DNA from: Streptomyces sp. HNM0575
GTDB taxonomy: Bacteria; Actinomycetota; Actinomycetes; Streptomycetales; Streptomycetaceae
NCBI RefSeq assembly: GCF_012726265.1
Contig: NZ_JAASAG010000007.1
Coordinates: forward strand, 186,001 to 250,000
Length of the DNA: 64,000 bases
Reading direction: 5' to 3'
Each line of letters opens with the position of its first letter. Within the stretch, counting starts at the first letter, position 1. Below the pieces are notes generated by a model. That model had not been told where the DNA came from. It did no database searches and saw only the letters and a program-made list of their open reading frames with translations. The position numbers and the translations under genes were made by a program. Below, piece by piece: positions 43,094-50,382 of the stretch.

Positions 43094-44289
43094 CGCCCCG
43101 TCCTCTCCGTGGCGCTCCCCGGAACGTCCTCCATGCCCTCCGGAACGTTCTCCGCGTTCTCCGGCGTGCTCTCCCTGCCGTCCTTCCCGTCCCCGCCGGA
43201 CGGCCGCGCCCCGCGGCCGCCCCGCGCCCCGGGCGACGGCGTGAGCAACTCCGCGACGTCCAGGACGTGATAGCCCTCCATCGACGGCAGGCAACTGCCG
43301 CGCGCCGGCCCGATGGCCGCGGCCCACTCCCCGGGTACGGCACCGGCCCCGCCCAGGGCCCCCGCGAGCGCGCCCGCGACAGCGGCCGTCGTATCGGCGT
43401 CGCGGCCCATGTTCACCGCCGTCAGTACGGAATCCCTGAAGTCGCCCTGCGCGACGGCGAACGCGCCGAACGCCAGCCCGACCGCCTCCGGCGCCAGGTC
43501 CATCCACGGATAGCCGCCGATCACCACGGCGGAACGCACGGCACGCTCGCGCCCCAGCCGCGTGGCGTCACGGTCGTGGCGGGCCCGCTGCGCCGTGGCG
43601 ACGGCGCGCCGCAGGGAGCGGGCCGTCCAGGAGTCCTCCGGCACGACGGACAGCGCCGCCGCGATCACCGCGTCCGTACCGCGTCCCACCATCGCCGCGG
43701 CCACACCCGCGGCGACGGCCTGCCCGCCGTAGATGCCCTCGCCGTCGTGGCTGACGGTGCCGTCGAGCGCGACGAGACGCGCGGCCTCCGCAGGGCGTCC
43801 CGCGGCGAAGATGCCGAACGGCGCGGCACGCATGGCCAGTCCGTCGCTCCAGGCGTGCCTGTGCTGCGCCGAGATGGGAGCGGCGAGGCCGCGGCGCAGA
43901 TTCTCCAGCGTGCCGCGTTCGCTGAACCCGGCCCCGCGGAACGGGCCTTCGTCGAGGTTGGCGATCCAGCGGTGCCATGCCTGCTCGACGTGCGCGACGG
44001 TCAGGCCGGAGCCGTGCTCGGCGAGCATCAGACCGGAGAAGAGCGCGTACTCGGTGTCGTCCGTGCCCGACGGCTCGTCCTCCACGAAGCCCTCGATGCG
44101 TCCCCACCGCTCCCTGATCTGCGAGGGCTTCATGTTCTCCGCGGGCGCGCCGAGCGCATCGCCGACCGCGAGCCCGAGCATCCCGCCGCGGGCCCGCTCG
44201 CGCAGATCCGCCGGGGCCGGGGCGTACGGCGGCGGGGACGGGACGGCGGAAGCGGGGGAGAGGGCTGACGGGGCGGAGGCTGCGCTCAT
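43090..44289 (-). CDS. ADP-ribosylglycohydrolase-fold protein 4 (full metal motifs)
   Basis: 399 residues. After an Ala/Pro/Ser leader: RARGGMLGLAVGDALGAPAENMKPSQI, the first metal motif GTDDTEYALF (Thr76, Asp77, Asp78) and the second NMGRDADTTAAVAGALAGALGG (Asp298, Asp300, Thr301). This is the best match of the four to canonical DraG/ARH enzymes. The C-terminus is a charged low-complexity tail. First of the four hydrolase genes after the importer; the gap to the binding-protein gene is 305 bases and contains a 13-bp repeat array, the only break in the coupled operon. Confidence 0.9.
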   Translation of the reverse strand: MSAASAPSALSPASAVPSPPPYAPAPADLRERARGGMLGLAVGDALGAPAENMKPSQIRERWGRIEGFVEDEPSGTDDTEYALFSGLMLAEHGSGLTVAHVEQAWHRWIANLDEGPFRGAGFSERGTLENLRRGLAAPISAQHRHAWSDGLAMRAAPFGIFAAGRPAEAARLVALDGTVSHDGEGIYGGQAVAAGVAAAMVGRGTDAVIAAALSVVPEDSWTARSLRRAVATAQRARHDRDATRLGRERAVRSAVVIGGYPWMDLAPEAVGLAFGAFAVAQGDFRDSVLTAVNMGRDADTTAAVAGALAGALGGAGAVPGEWAAAIGPARGSCLPSMEGYHVLDVAELLTPSPGARGGRGARPSGGDGKDGRESTPENAENVPEGMEDVPGSATERTGR

Positions 44290-44594
44290 GGTGCGGATCG
44301 CCGTTCTGTGCCGTGGTTCCGGGTGGTGGTCCGGGGTTCTGTGTCGTGGTGGTCCGGGGTTTCCTGCCGTGGTTCCGGGTGTGCTTCCGTGCCGTGTTCG
44401 AGTCCTGTTCCCGAGTCCTGTTCCCGAGTCCTGTTCCCGAGTCCTGTTCCCGAGTCCTGTTCCCGAGTCCTGTTCCCGAGTCCTGTTCCCGAGTCGTGTT
44501 CCCGAGTCGTGTTCCCGAGTCCTGTTTCCGTGCTGTGCCTGCGAGTTGCCGAGTCGTGTTCCGTGCCTGTACGTACGTCCGCGTACGCCGCCGG
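44290..44594. other. 305-base gap inside the LacI-type operon
   Basis: Lies between the binding-protein stop and glycohydrolase-like gene 4. It has no supported gene. Its centre is the 13-bp tandem array (next entry); the part next to gene 4 (44295-44400) holds degenerate copies of GTGGTTCCGGG/GTGGTCCGGGG. It may lower expression of the downstream hydrolases relative to the importer, or hold a second promoter. Confidence 0.5.
44406..44522. repeat. Nine perfect or near-perfect 13-bp tandem repeats
   Basis: TGTTCCCGAGTCC repeats head to tail nine times (44406-44522); copies 7 and 8 end in G. Degenerate copies flank both ends. The unit is not a multiple of three and the region is non-coding, so it differs from the coding repeats nearby. 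No spacers are present. Confidence 0.95.
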
Positions 44595-45905
44595 TCAGCG
44601 CTGATATCTGGCGAGGATGCGGTTGCCGTCGTCGACGAGCTTGCCGCGGAGCGCGCGAAGGCTGATGCCTCCCGCGTAGTACGCCTGGAGGGCGGGGGTG
44701 GCGACCTTGTCCTTCCACTCGGGATAGCCCCGCACTCCGAGCACGGGTGAGGCCCGCAGGTCCGACGCGATGCGCAGCCCGGTGCTCCAGCCGTAACCGC
44801 CGGTGCCGAGGCCGGGATCGCGCAGCGCCTCGTCCCCGGTGGGCACCAGCCAGTCCCCCTCGGCGAGGCGCGCCATATGGCCGGGCCGGGTCATGAACGC
44901 GATGAACGCCATGGCTGTCTTCTTCCGCGAGGTGTCCTGGGATACGGACAGGGTCTGCGGGCTCACACCCTGAAGCTGTCCCCCGCCCTCCGCGGATCGC
45001 CCGGCGGGCATCGGCAGCGTCACCCATTCGAAGCCGCGGGGCGCCTGCTGCCGTACCTGCTGCCGGAAGGAGAAGTTGAGCGGCACGATCGCGTACCGCC
45101 CGGCGAAGAAGCCCGGAAGGGTGTCGGAGCCGGCCATGCCGAGGGCGCTGCGGGGCGCCGTGAGGTCCTCGTTGACCTGGCGGTGAATCAGTTCGGCGAC
45201 CCGGGAGTCGGCGTCGTCGAAGCGGACTACGTCCTTTCCGTGCTCGCGGTGGAAGACGGCGCCGCCGGTGCTCATCGCCAGATTGACCGACTGGTTGACG
45301 GGCTCCTTCATCGACCAGGCGACGCCGTATGTGCGCTCGCGGCCCCGTCCGTGCGTGAGTTCCTTCGCCACGTCCTCGAACTCGCCCCAGGTCCAGGGGC
45401 GTTGGACCGTCGGTATCCGCACGCCGGACCTCTCCAGCAGCCTCCGGTCGGCTATCAGCACGCGCGGATCGTGCAGGAACGGCACGCCGTAGACGCCGCC
45501 CTCGATGGTCGCCATGTCCCAATTGGCCTGGGAGATCTGCCTCTTGAGGTCGCCGGGCAGCAGCGGACGCAGGTCGGCGAGATAGCCGCCGTGTGCGAAG
45601 TCGGTGAGGTCGTTGGCCTCGTCGTGGATGACGTCGGGCGCCTCGCCGCCCTCGAACGATGTCAGCAGCTGGTCGTGCACGGACTCCCACGAGCCCTGCA
45701 CATAGCGGACCCGGGCCGACGGGTGGCGCTTGTTCCACTCGGCCACCAGCGCCTTGTTGACCTCGATGGACTCCTTCTGCCAGGCGAGGCTCAGGAAGTC
45801 CAGGGGACCCGAGTCGCCGCCGCCGGCGCATCCGCCGAGCAGCGCCGGCGTCCCGGCCGCGCCCGCCGCCGTAGCCGCCGTGGTGAGGAAGCCGCGGCGC
45901 CTCAT
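44595..45905 (-). CDS. ABC importer, sugar-type solute-binding lipoprotein
   Basis: 436 residues; start overlaps the permease stop by one base (TGATG). N-terminus RRRGFLTTAATAAGAAG has a twin-arginine look and leads to a lipobox with Cys26 (LLGGCAGG). The mature protein is a family-1 extracellular binding protein: FLSLAWQKESIEVNKALVAEWNKRHP, then YVQGSWESVHDQLLTSFEGGEAPDV and HDPRVLIADRRLLERSG. These proteins bind mono- to oligosaccharides and glycosides. The ligand cannot be read from the sequence; the downstream enzymes suggest a ribosyl or related N-glycoside. Confidence 0.93.
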   Translation of the reverse strand: MRRRGFLTTAATAAGAAGTPALLGGCAGGGDSGPLDFLSLAWQKESIEVNKALVAEWNKRHPSARVRYVQGSWESVHDQLLTSFEGGEAPDVIHDEANDLTDFAHGGYLADLRPLLPGDLKRQISQANWDMATIEGGVYGVPFLHDPRVLIADRRLLERSGVRIPTVQRPWTWGEFEDVAKELTHGRGRERTYGVAWSMKEPVNQSVNLAMSTGGAVFHREHGKDVVRFDDADSRVAELIHRQVNEDLTAPRSALGMAGSDTLPGFFAGRYAIVPLNFSFRQQVRQQAPRGFEWVTLPMPAGRSAEGGGQLQGVSPQTLSVSQDTSRKKTAMAFIAFMTRPGHMARLAEGDWLVPTGDEALRDPGLGTGGYGWSTGLRIASDLRASPVLGVRGYPEWKDKVATPALQAYYAGGISLRALRGKLVDDGNRILARYQR

Positions 45906-46744
45906 CAGCCCTTCACCGCCCCGCTCATGACGCCGCTGACCAGCCGCCGCTGGAGCAGCGCGAAGAACAGCAGGCTGGGCAGCGTCGCCGTCAGCGCGGC
46001 CGCGGCGAGCGGCCCCAGGTCGGCGGCGCCCTCCGCGCCGATGAAGTGGGTGAGGATCACGGACATCGTCTGCTTCTCCGGCGACTTGAGCAGGACCAGG
46101 GCGAAGAAGAACTCGTTCCAGGCGGTGACGAAGGAGAACATCACCGTGGCCACGAGTCCCGGCGTGAGCAGGGGAAGCACCACGCTGCGCAGGGTGCGCA
46201 GCCGTCCGCAGCCGTCGATGGCGGCGGCCTCCTCCAGCGAGGCGGGCACGGAGCGTACGTAGCCCTGGAGCATCCACAGCGCGAACGGCAGGTTCCAGAC
46301 CACGTAGACGAGGACGAGCCCGGTGAGGGAGTCGACGAGGTGGAAGCTCTTCAGCACCAGGAACAGCGGGATGATCACCAGCACGAAGGGGAACATCTGG
46401 CTGACCAGGATCCAGCCCTTCGCCGCCGTGCCGACCGCGGACCGGTACCGGGCCATCGCGTAGGCCGCGGGCACCGCGACGGCGACCGACACCGCCGCCG
46501 CGCACGATGCGACGACGACGCTGTTGAGCGCCGAACGCGCCAGCGGCTGCTGCCCGAAGGCGGCCCTGAAGCTGTCGAGCGAGGGGTGGCGTGGCAGCCA
46601 CTCCGCGTCCACCGAGCCCAGTTCCTGCGGTGACTTGAAGGCCGTGGAGAGCAGCCACAGCAGCGGGAAGGCGAGGAAGACCAGATAGCACAGCAGCGCC
46701 AGGTACCGGCTCGCGCGGGCCGTGCCCGACCGGGAGGTGATCAC
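45905..46744 (-). CDS. ABC sugar importer, permease (MalG type)
   Basis: 279 residues, GTGA overlap. Six membrane segments; N-terminus YLALLCYLVFLAFPLLWLLSTAFKSPQEL is typical of the second sugar permease. The cytoplasmic EAA loop that contacts the ATPase is present (ASLEEAAAIDGCGRLRTL). Works with the next permease and the binding protein. No ATP-binding subunit is encoded in the operon; in Streptomyces such importers share the MsiK ATPase. Confidence 0.93.
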   Translation of the reverse strand: MITSRSGTARASRYLALLCYLVFLAFPLLWLLSTAFKSPQELGSVDAEWLPRHPSLDSFRAAFGQQPLARSALNSVVVASCAAAVSVAVAVPAAYAMARYRSAVGTAAKGWILVSQMFPFVLVIIPLFLVLKSFHLVDSLTGLVLVYVVWNLPFALWMLQGYVRSVPASLEEAAAIDGCGRLRTLRSVVLPLLTPGLVATVMFSFVTAWNEFFFALVLLKSPEKQTMSVILTHFIGAEGAADLGPLAAAALTATLPSLLFFALLQRRLVSGVMSGAVKG

Positions 46745-47709
46745 AGGTCGTCCTCCTTCAGGCGGTTGCGCAGAAAGACCGTCAGCAGCACGGCGACGAC
46801 GGCGACCATCACCAGTCCCATCGCCGCGGCGTAGCCGAACTGCCCGTAGCGGAAGGCCTCTTCGTACGCGAAGAGCATCGGCAGCCGTGTCGCGCCGCCC
46901 GGCCCTCCGCCGGTGAGCACGTAGACCAGGCCGAAGGAGTTGAAGTTCCAGATGAAGTTCAGTGCGGTGATCGCCAGCACCACGGGCTTCAGCGCCGGCC
47001 AGGTCACCGCGCGGAACCGCCGCCACGGGCCCGCGCCGTCCAGCGCGGCCGCCTCGCGCAGATCCACCGGCACGTTCTGAAGTCCGGCCAGCAGCACGAC
47101 GGTCGTCTGCGGCATGCCCGCCCACACCCCCACCACGACCACCGCGGGAAGAGCGAGCGAGATGCCGGCGAGCCAGTCGACGTTCTCGGAGATCAGATGC
47201 AGGTCGCGGAGCGTGGCGTTGAGGATGCCGGCGTCCTGGTTGTAGACGAGCCGCCACATCACGCCGACGACGACCTCGGGCATCGCCCACGGTACGAGCA
47301 CGAGCGTGCGGGCCAGCCAGCGGAAGCGGAGGTCCTGGTCGAGGAGGAGGGCGAGCCCGAGGGACAGCAGGAGCTGAAGGGCCGTCACCGACAGCGCCCA
47401 TACGAGGCCGATCTTGAAGGAGTCCCAGAAGAGCGAGTCCAGCCGCAGGTCCGCCAGGTTGGCCAGACCCGTGAACCTCGTCACCTCCGTACGCCCGGAC
47501 TGCGCGTCGGTGAAGGCCAGCGACAGCCCGTACAGCAGGGGTCCGGCGCTCAGCAGCAGCACCGGCAGCAGCGCGGGCAGCAGCAGGAACCAGGCGTCGC
47601 GGTCCAGCCCGAGGGCGCGCCTGCGGCCGGGCGCGGAGCGGGGCGGCGGGGTGCCGGCGCTCGCGGGGCGGGAGGCGCCGGGGCCGGCGCCGGTGGCGGT
47701 GGCGGTCAC
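46741..47709 (-). CDS. ABC sugar importer, permease (MalF type)
   Basis: 322 residues, GTGA overlap with the LacI gene. A Pro/Ser/Arg-rich N-terminus precedes six membrane segments starting with WFLLLPALLPVLLLSAGPLLYGLSLAF. The EAA loop is recognisable (VPVDLREAAALDGAGPWRRF), followed by VTWPALKPVVL. First transport gene after the regulator. Confidence 0.93.
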   Translation of the reverse strand: MTATATGAGPGASRPASAGTPPPRSAPGRRRALGLDRDAWFLLLPALLPVLLLSAGPLLYGLSLAFTDAQSGRTEVTRFTGLANLADLRLDSLFWDSFKIGLVWALSVTALQLLLSLGLALLLDQDLRFRWLARTLVLVPWAMPEVVVGVMWRLVYNQDAGILNATLRDLHLISENVDWLAGISLALPAVVVVGVWAGMPQTTVVLLAGLQNVPVDLREAAALDGAGPWRRFRAVTWPALKPVVLAITALNFIWNFNSFGLVYVLTGGGPGGATRLPMLFAYEEAFRYGQFGYAAAMGLVMVAVVAVLLTVFLRNRLKEDDL

Positions 47710-48917
47710 GAGGCCGCCTCGCCGCGGTCATGGCCGGCGGGCGCCGCGTGCGGGTCCGGGCCGGGACGGGCGGGGGCCGAAGAGGCCCGTACGACGAGCC
47801 GCGGCGTGACCGTACGAGTCCGCGCGGGCGGCCCCGGATCCCGTACGGACCCTGACCCCGGACCGGACCCCGCCTTCTGCCCGGAACCGGCTCGCGGCCC
47901 CGATATCCGCTCCAGCAGCATCTCCGCCGCGATCCTCCCGCGCTCGGCCGAGCCGAGGTCGACGCTCGTCAGGGGCGGCCACCCGGCCCTGACGAGCACG
48001 GTGTCGTCCATGCCCACGACCGCCACGTCCCCGGGGATCCGCAGCCCGCGCGAGTGCAGCGCCTGCGAAGCGCCGAGCGCCAGCTGGTCGTTGGCGCAGA
48101 AGACCGCGTCGAGCCCGGGACCGCCGGGGTCGCCCGGCTCGTGGGCGGAGACGCCCGGCCCTCCGGCGGAGGTCCCCGCGCCCCCGGCCGTCAGGCGGTC
48201 CAGCAGCCGGTGCATCGCGCTTGCGCCCGCCTCGATCGTGAACTCGGTGGTCACCACCAGCTCCGGGTCCGCGCGCAGCCCGCATGCGGCGAGTGCCCGG
48301 TGGTAGCCGAGGTGACGGTTGCGCCCGGGAACGGTGTCGGCGGGCCCGTTGACGAAGGCGATACGGCGGCGGCCCGTCTCCGCCAGGTGCCGGACGGCCA
48401 GCCCGGCACCGGCGACGGAGTCGGCACGGACGCTGTCGACGGGGACCCGCTCCTCCTCGGGCAGCGAACCGATGACCACCACGGGCCGGGCGGCGGTGCG
48501 CAGCGCCTCGATGTGCTCGGGGGTGATGCGGATCGGGCAGAGGATCAGCCCGTCGCTCGTGCGGTCGGCGAGGCTGCGCACGACGGCCAGCTCGTCCTCG
48601 GCGACGGCGTCCGTCGAGTGGAGGAGCAGGCGGTAGCCCTCCGCCTTGGCTATGGACTGGATCTGCCGGACCATCGCGACGTAGACGGGGTTGCCGATGT
48701 CCTGCATGGCGAAGGTCAGCTGCCTGGTGCGGCCGCCCTTGAGGGAGCGGGCCACGGCGTTGGGCACATAGCCGACCTCGGCGGCGGCGCGCTCCACGCG
48801 GCGCACGGTCTCGGGCCGCGCCCCGTGCCCGTTGAGCACGCGGGAGACCGACGCTATGGAGACGCCGGCGCGCTCGGCGATCGTCTCGACGGTCGGAGCC
48901 CCGCCCGCCGTCACCAC
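47706..48917 (-). CDS. LacI-family transcriptional regulator of the operon
   Basis: 403 residues from GTG 48917 (GTG 48914 also possible). DNA-binding part: TVETIAERAGVSIASVSRVLNGHG and VGYVPNAVARSLKGGRTRQL with the hinge helix. The periplasmic-binding-like core follows (TFAMQDIGNPVYVAMVRQI; DGLILCPIRI; RRIAFVNGPADTVPGRNRHLGY; DAVFCANDQLALGASQAL). The C-terminus ends in a Gly/Ser/Arg repeat. It is the first gene of the operon, and an operator-like palindrome lies 35 bases before its start, so it should control itself and the whole set, released by a sugar-type ligand. Confidence 0.95.
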   Translation of the reverse strand: MVTAGGAPTVETIAERAGVSIASVSRVLNGHGARPETVRRVERAAAEVGYVPNAVARSLKGGRTRQLTFAMQDIGNPVYVAMVRQIQSIAKAEGYRLLLHSTDAVAEDELAVVRSLADRTSDGLILCPIRITPEHIEALRTAARPVVVIGSLPEEERVPVDSVRADSVAGAGLAVRHLAETGRRRIAFVNGPADTVPGRNRHLGYHRALAACGLRADPELVVTTEFTIEAGASAMHRLLDRLTAGGAGTSAGGPGVSAHEPGDPGGPGLDAVFCANDQLALGASQALHSRGLRIPGDVAVVGMDDTVLVRAGWPPLTSVDLGSAERGRIAAEMLLERISGPRAGSGQKAGSGPGSGSVRDPGPPARTRTVTPRLVVRASSAPARPGPDPHAAPAGHDRGEAAS

Positions 48918-49273
48918 GAACCGACCGCCCTCGCGGCGCCCGCCCGGAAACTGGAAACGTTTACAGCCACGGCCAGGCATCCTGCGGCCACGCACCGCAG
49001 CCGTCAACCCCTGCGGACGCAATCCGCACGCAGCGCGGGCGCCGCGGGCGACTCGGACCCCGGCGCCGACCCCGGTGCCGGCCACGGCTCCGCCGCCGTT
49101 CGCCGCCCCGGCCGCGCACCCTCTCCGACCAGGTAAGTTCGGCCTTCCTTGCTGGCGGGCCCGCTCATGTCGTGCATACCTTCGAAGTGCTGAAGAGGGC
49201 GGAACGCGCGGACCGGCCCCGCCGCGGCGCCGGTCGCCGGCGTTCCGCTGCCGGAGAAGGAAGCGGACAAGAC
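48918..49273. other. 356-base divergent region between LacI gene and VIT gene
   Basis: Holds the LacI-type palindrome at 48952-48965 near the regulator gene. The middle (49000-49130) is GC-rich without a supported gene. Near the VIT gene there is CATACCT (49176-49182) and a small dyad CTTCGAAG (49183-49190), possible promoter elements, and the ribosome-binding site GAGAAGGAAG (49255-49264). Confidence 0.5.
48952..48965. promoter_or_regulatory. LacI-family operator
   Basis: TGGAAACGTTTACA is nearly the ideal LacI/GalR-family palindrome TGTAAACGTTTACA (one mismatch), with the central CG typical for the family. It ends 35 bases upstream of the LacI start and faces the operon, so autoregulation is the natural reading. 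Confidence 0.8.
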
Positions 49274-50008
49274 ATGGCGGTCATGGAGCGGGACACGGCG
49301 CACGGTACGGACCACAAGGACCACACCCACACCCACAGGGACATCAACGGCGGCTGGCTGCGCCCGGCCGTCTTCGGCGCGATGGACGGGCTCGTCTCCA
49401 ACCTCGGCCTCGTGGCGGGAGTCGCGGGCAGCTCCGCCTCGAACAAGGTCATCGTCATCTCGGGCCTGGCCGGGCTCGTCGCGGGCGCCTTCTCGATGGC
49501 CGCCGGCGAGTACACCTCCGTGGCCTCGCAGCGCGAACTCGTACAGGCGGAGCTGGAGATCGAGCGGCGCGAGCTGAAGCGCCACCCCGAGGACGAGCTG
49601 AAGGAGCTCGCGGCGGTCTACGAGTCGCGAGGCGTGGAGCCCGGCCTGGCGAAGGAGGTGGCCCGCCAGCTCCACGAGGACCCGGACCAGGCGCTGGAGA
49701 CGCACGCCCGCGAGGAGCTGGGCGTCGACCCCGGGGACCTGCCCTCGCCCACGACCGCCGCCGTCTCCTCGTTCCTGTCCTTCTCCGTCGGCGCCGTACT
49801 GCCCGTGCTGCCGTATCTGCTGGGTGCGACCTCGCTCTGGTACGCGGTGGTGCTGGCGCTCGCCGGCCTCTTCGCGTGCGGGGCGATGGTGGCGCGGGTC
49901 ACGGCGCGGAAGTGGTGGTACAGCGGACTGCGGCAGCTGGCGCTGGGCGCGGCAGCGGCGGCGGTGACGTACGGGCTGGGCACGGTCTTCGGTGTCGCCC
50001 TGGGATGA
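49274..50008 (+). CDS. VIT/CCC1-family metal transporter
   Basis: 244 residues; ATG 49274. N-terminus is His-rich (HGTDHKDHTHTHRD), a likely metal-sensing or binding tail. Family motif RPAVFGAMDGLVSNLGLVAGVAG, then SMAAGEYTSVASQREL in the second membrane helix, a cytoplasmic helical domain with many Glu (ELEIERRELKRHPEDELKELA), and three further helices. VIT/CCC1 proteins move Fe2+ or Mn2+; in bacteria they probably export the ion. Sits between the LacI operon and gltB without coupling to either. Confidence 0.92.
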   Translation: MAVMERDTAHGTDHKDHTHTHRDINGGWLRPAVFGAMDGLVSNLGLVAGVAGSSASNKVIVISGLAGLVAGAFSMAAGEYTSVASQRELVQAELEIERRELKRHPEDELKELAAVYESRGVEPGLAKEVARQLHEDPDQALETHAREELGVDPGDLPSPTTAAVSSFLSFSVGAVLPVLPYLLGATSLWYAVVLALAGLFACGAMVARVTARKWWYSGLRQLALGAAAAAVTYGLGTVFGVALG

Positions 50009-50382
50009 GCGGGCCGGGCGCCGATGGCTCGTACGGCGGCATCCCCGGTACGATCTTTTTGTTACCTCACGGTTTCGGGCTGCGGGAGGCCGGGCAAGAG
50101 CCGTGAGGTCCGAGGGCAATGACGCTCGTATCGGGCCCCAATACCGCTGCCGTGCGGGGGCCACCCCCACTCCCGCCGCAGGTCCCGGGGACCGGGCCCT
50201 TCTCTGTATCGCAATGTGGTCGTCACGCTCACGATCCGAGACGGCACATCTTTTTTTCCGGGTCTGGTCCACCATGTAACTTCGAAATCTGTTCCGCAGA
50301 GGGCCAACGTCGTCCCTCGCGCTGACCCCGCCCCCCAGGCGCCCGCCGGGGGAGCCCCCCAGCAACGACGACGGGAGAGCCG
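50009..50382. other. 374-base gltB upstream region
   Basis: Contains two AT-rich islands (50053-50066 and 50247-50290), unusual for this DNA and good places for promoters, plus the half-site pair described next and a TTCGAA dyad at 50281-50286. GGGAGAG at 50373 is the gltB ribosome-binding site. No small gene is supported. Confidence 0.5.
50061..50076 (-). promoter_or_regulatory. Possible GlnR half-site pair upstream of gltB
   Basis: Read on the minus strand: GAAAC-cgtgag-GTAAC. These are two exact half-sites of the actinobacterial GlnR consensus (GTnAC and GAAAC, spaced by 6), but the next expected half-site is poor. It lies about 310 bases before gltB. A weak candidate. Confidence 0.3.

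Noticed and set aside
44406..44522. CRISPR array
   Set aside because: Repeats are 13 bp, directly adjacent with no spacers, and no cas genes are nearby.
44290..44594. Coding gene in the binding-protein/hydrolase gap
   Set aside because: Open frames here are products of the 13-bp repeats in three frames (TRLGN/REQDS type) without ribosome-binding site.
49171..49190. Consensus promoter for the VIT gene
   Set aside because: CATACCT could be a -10, but the nearest TTGCTG is 20 bases away, outside the normal spacing.
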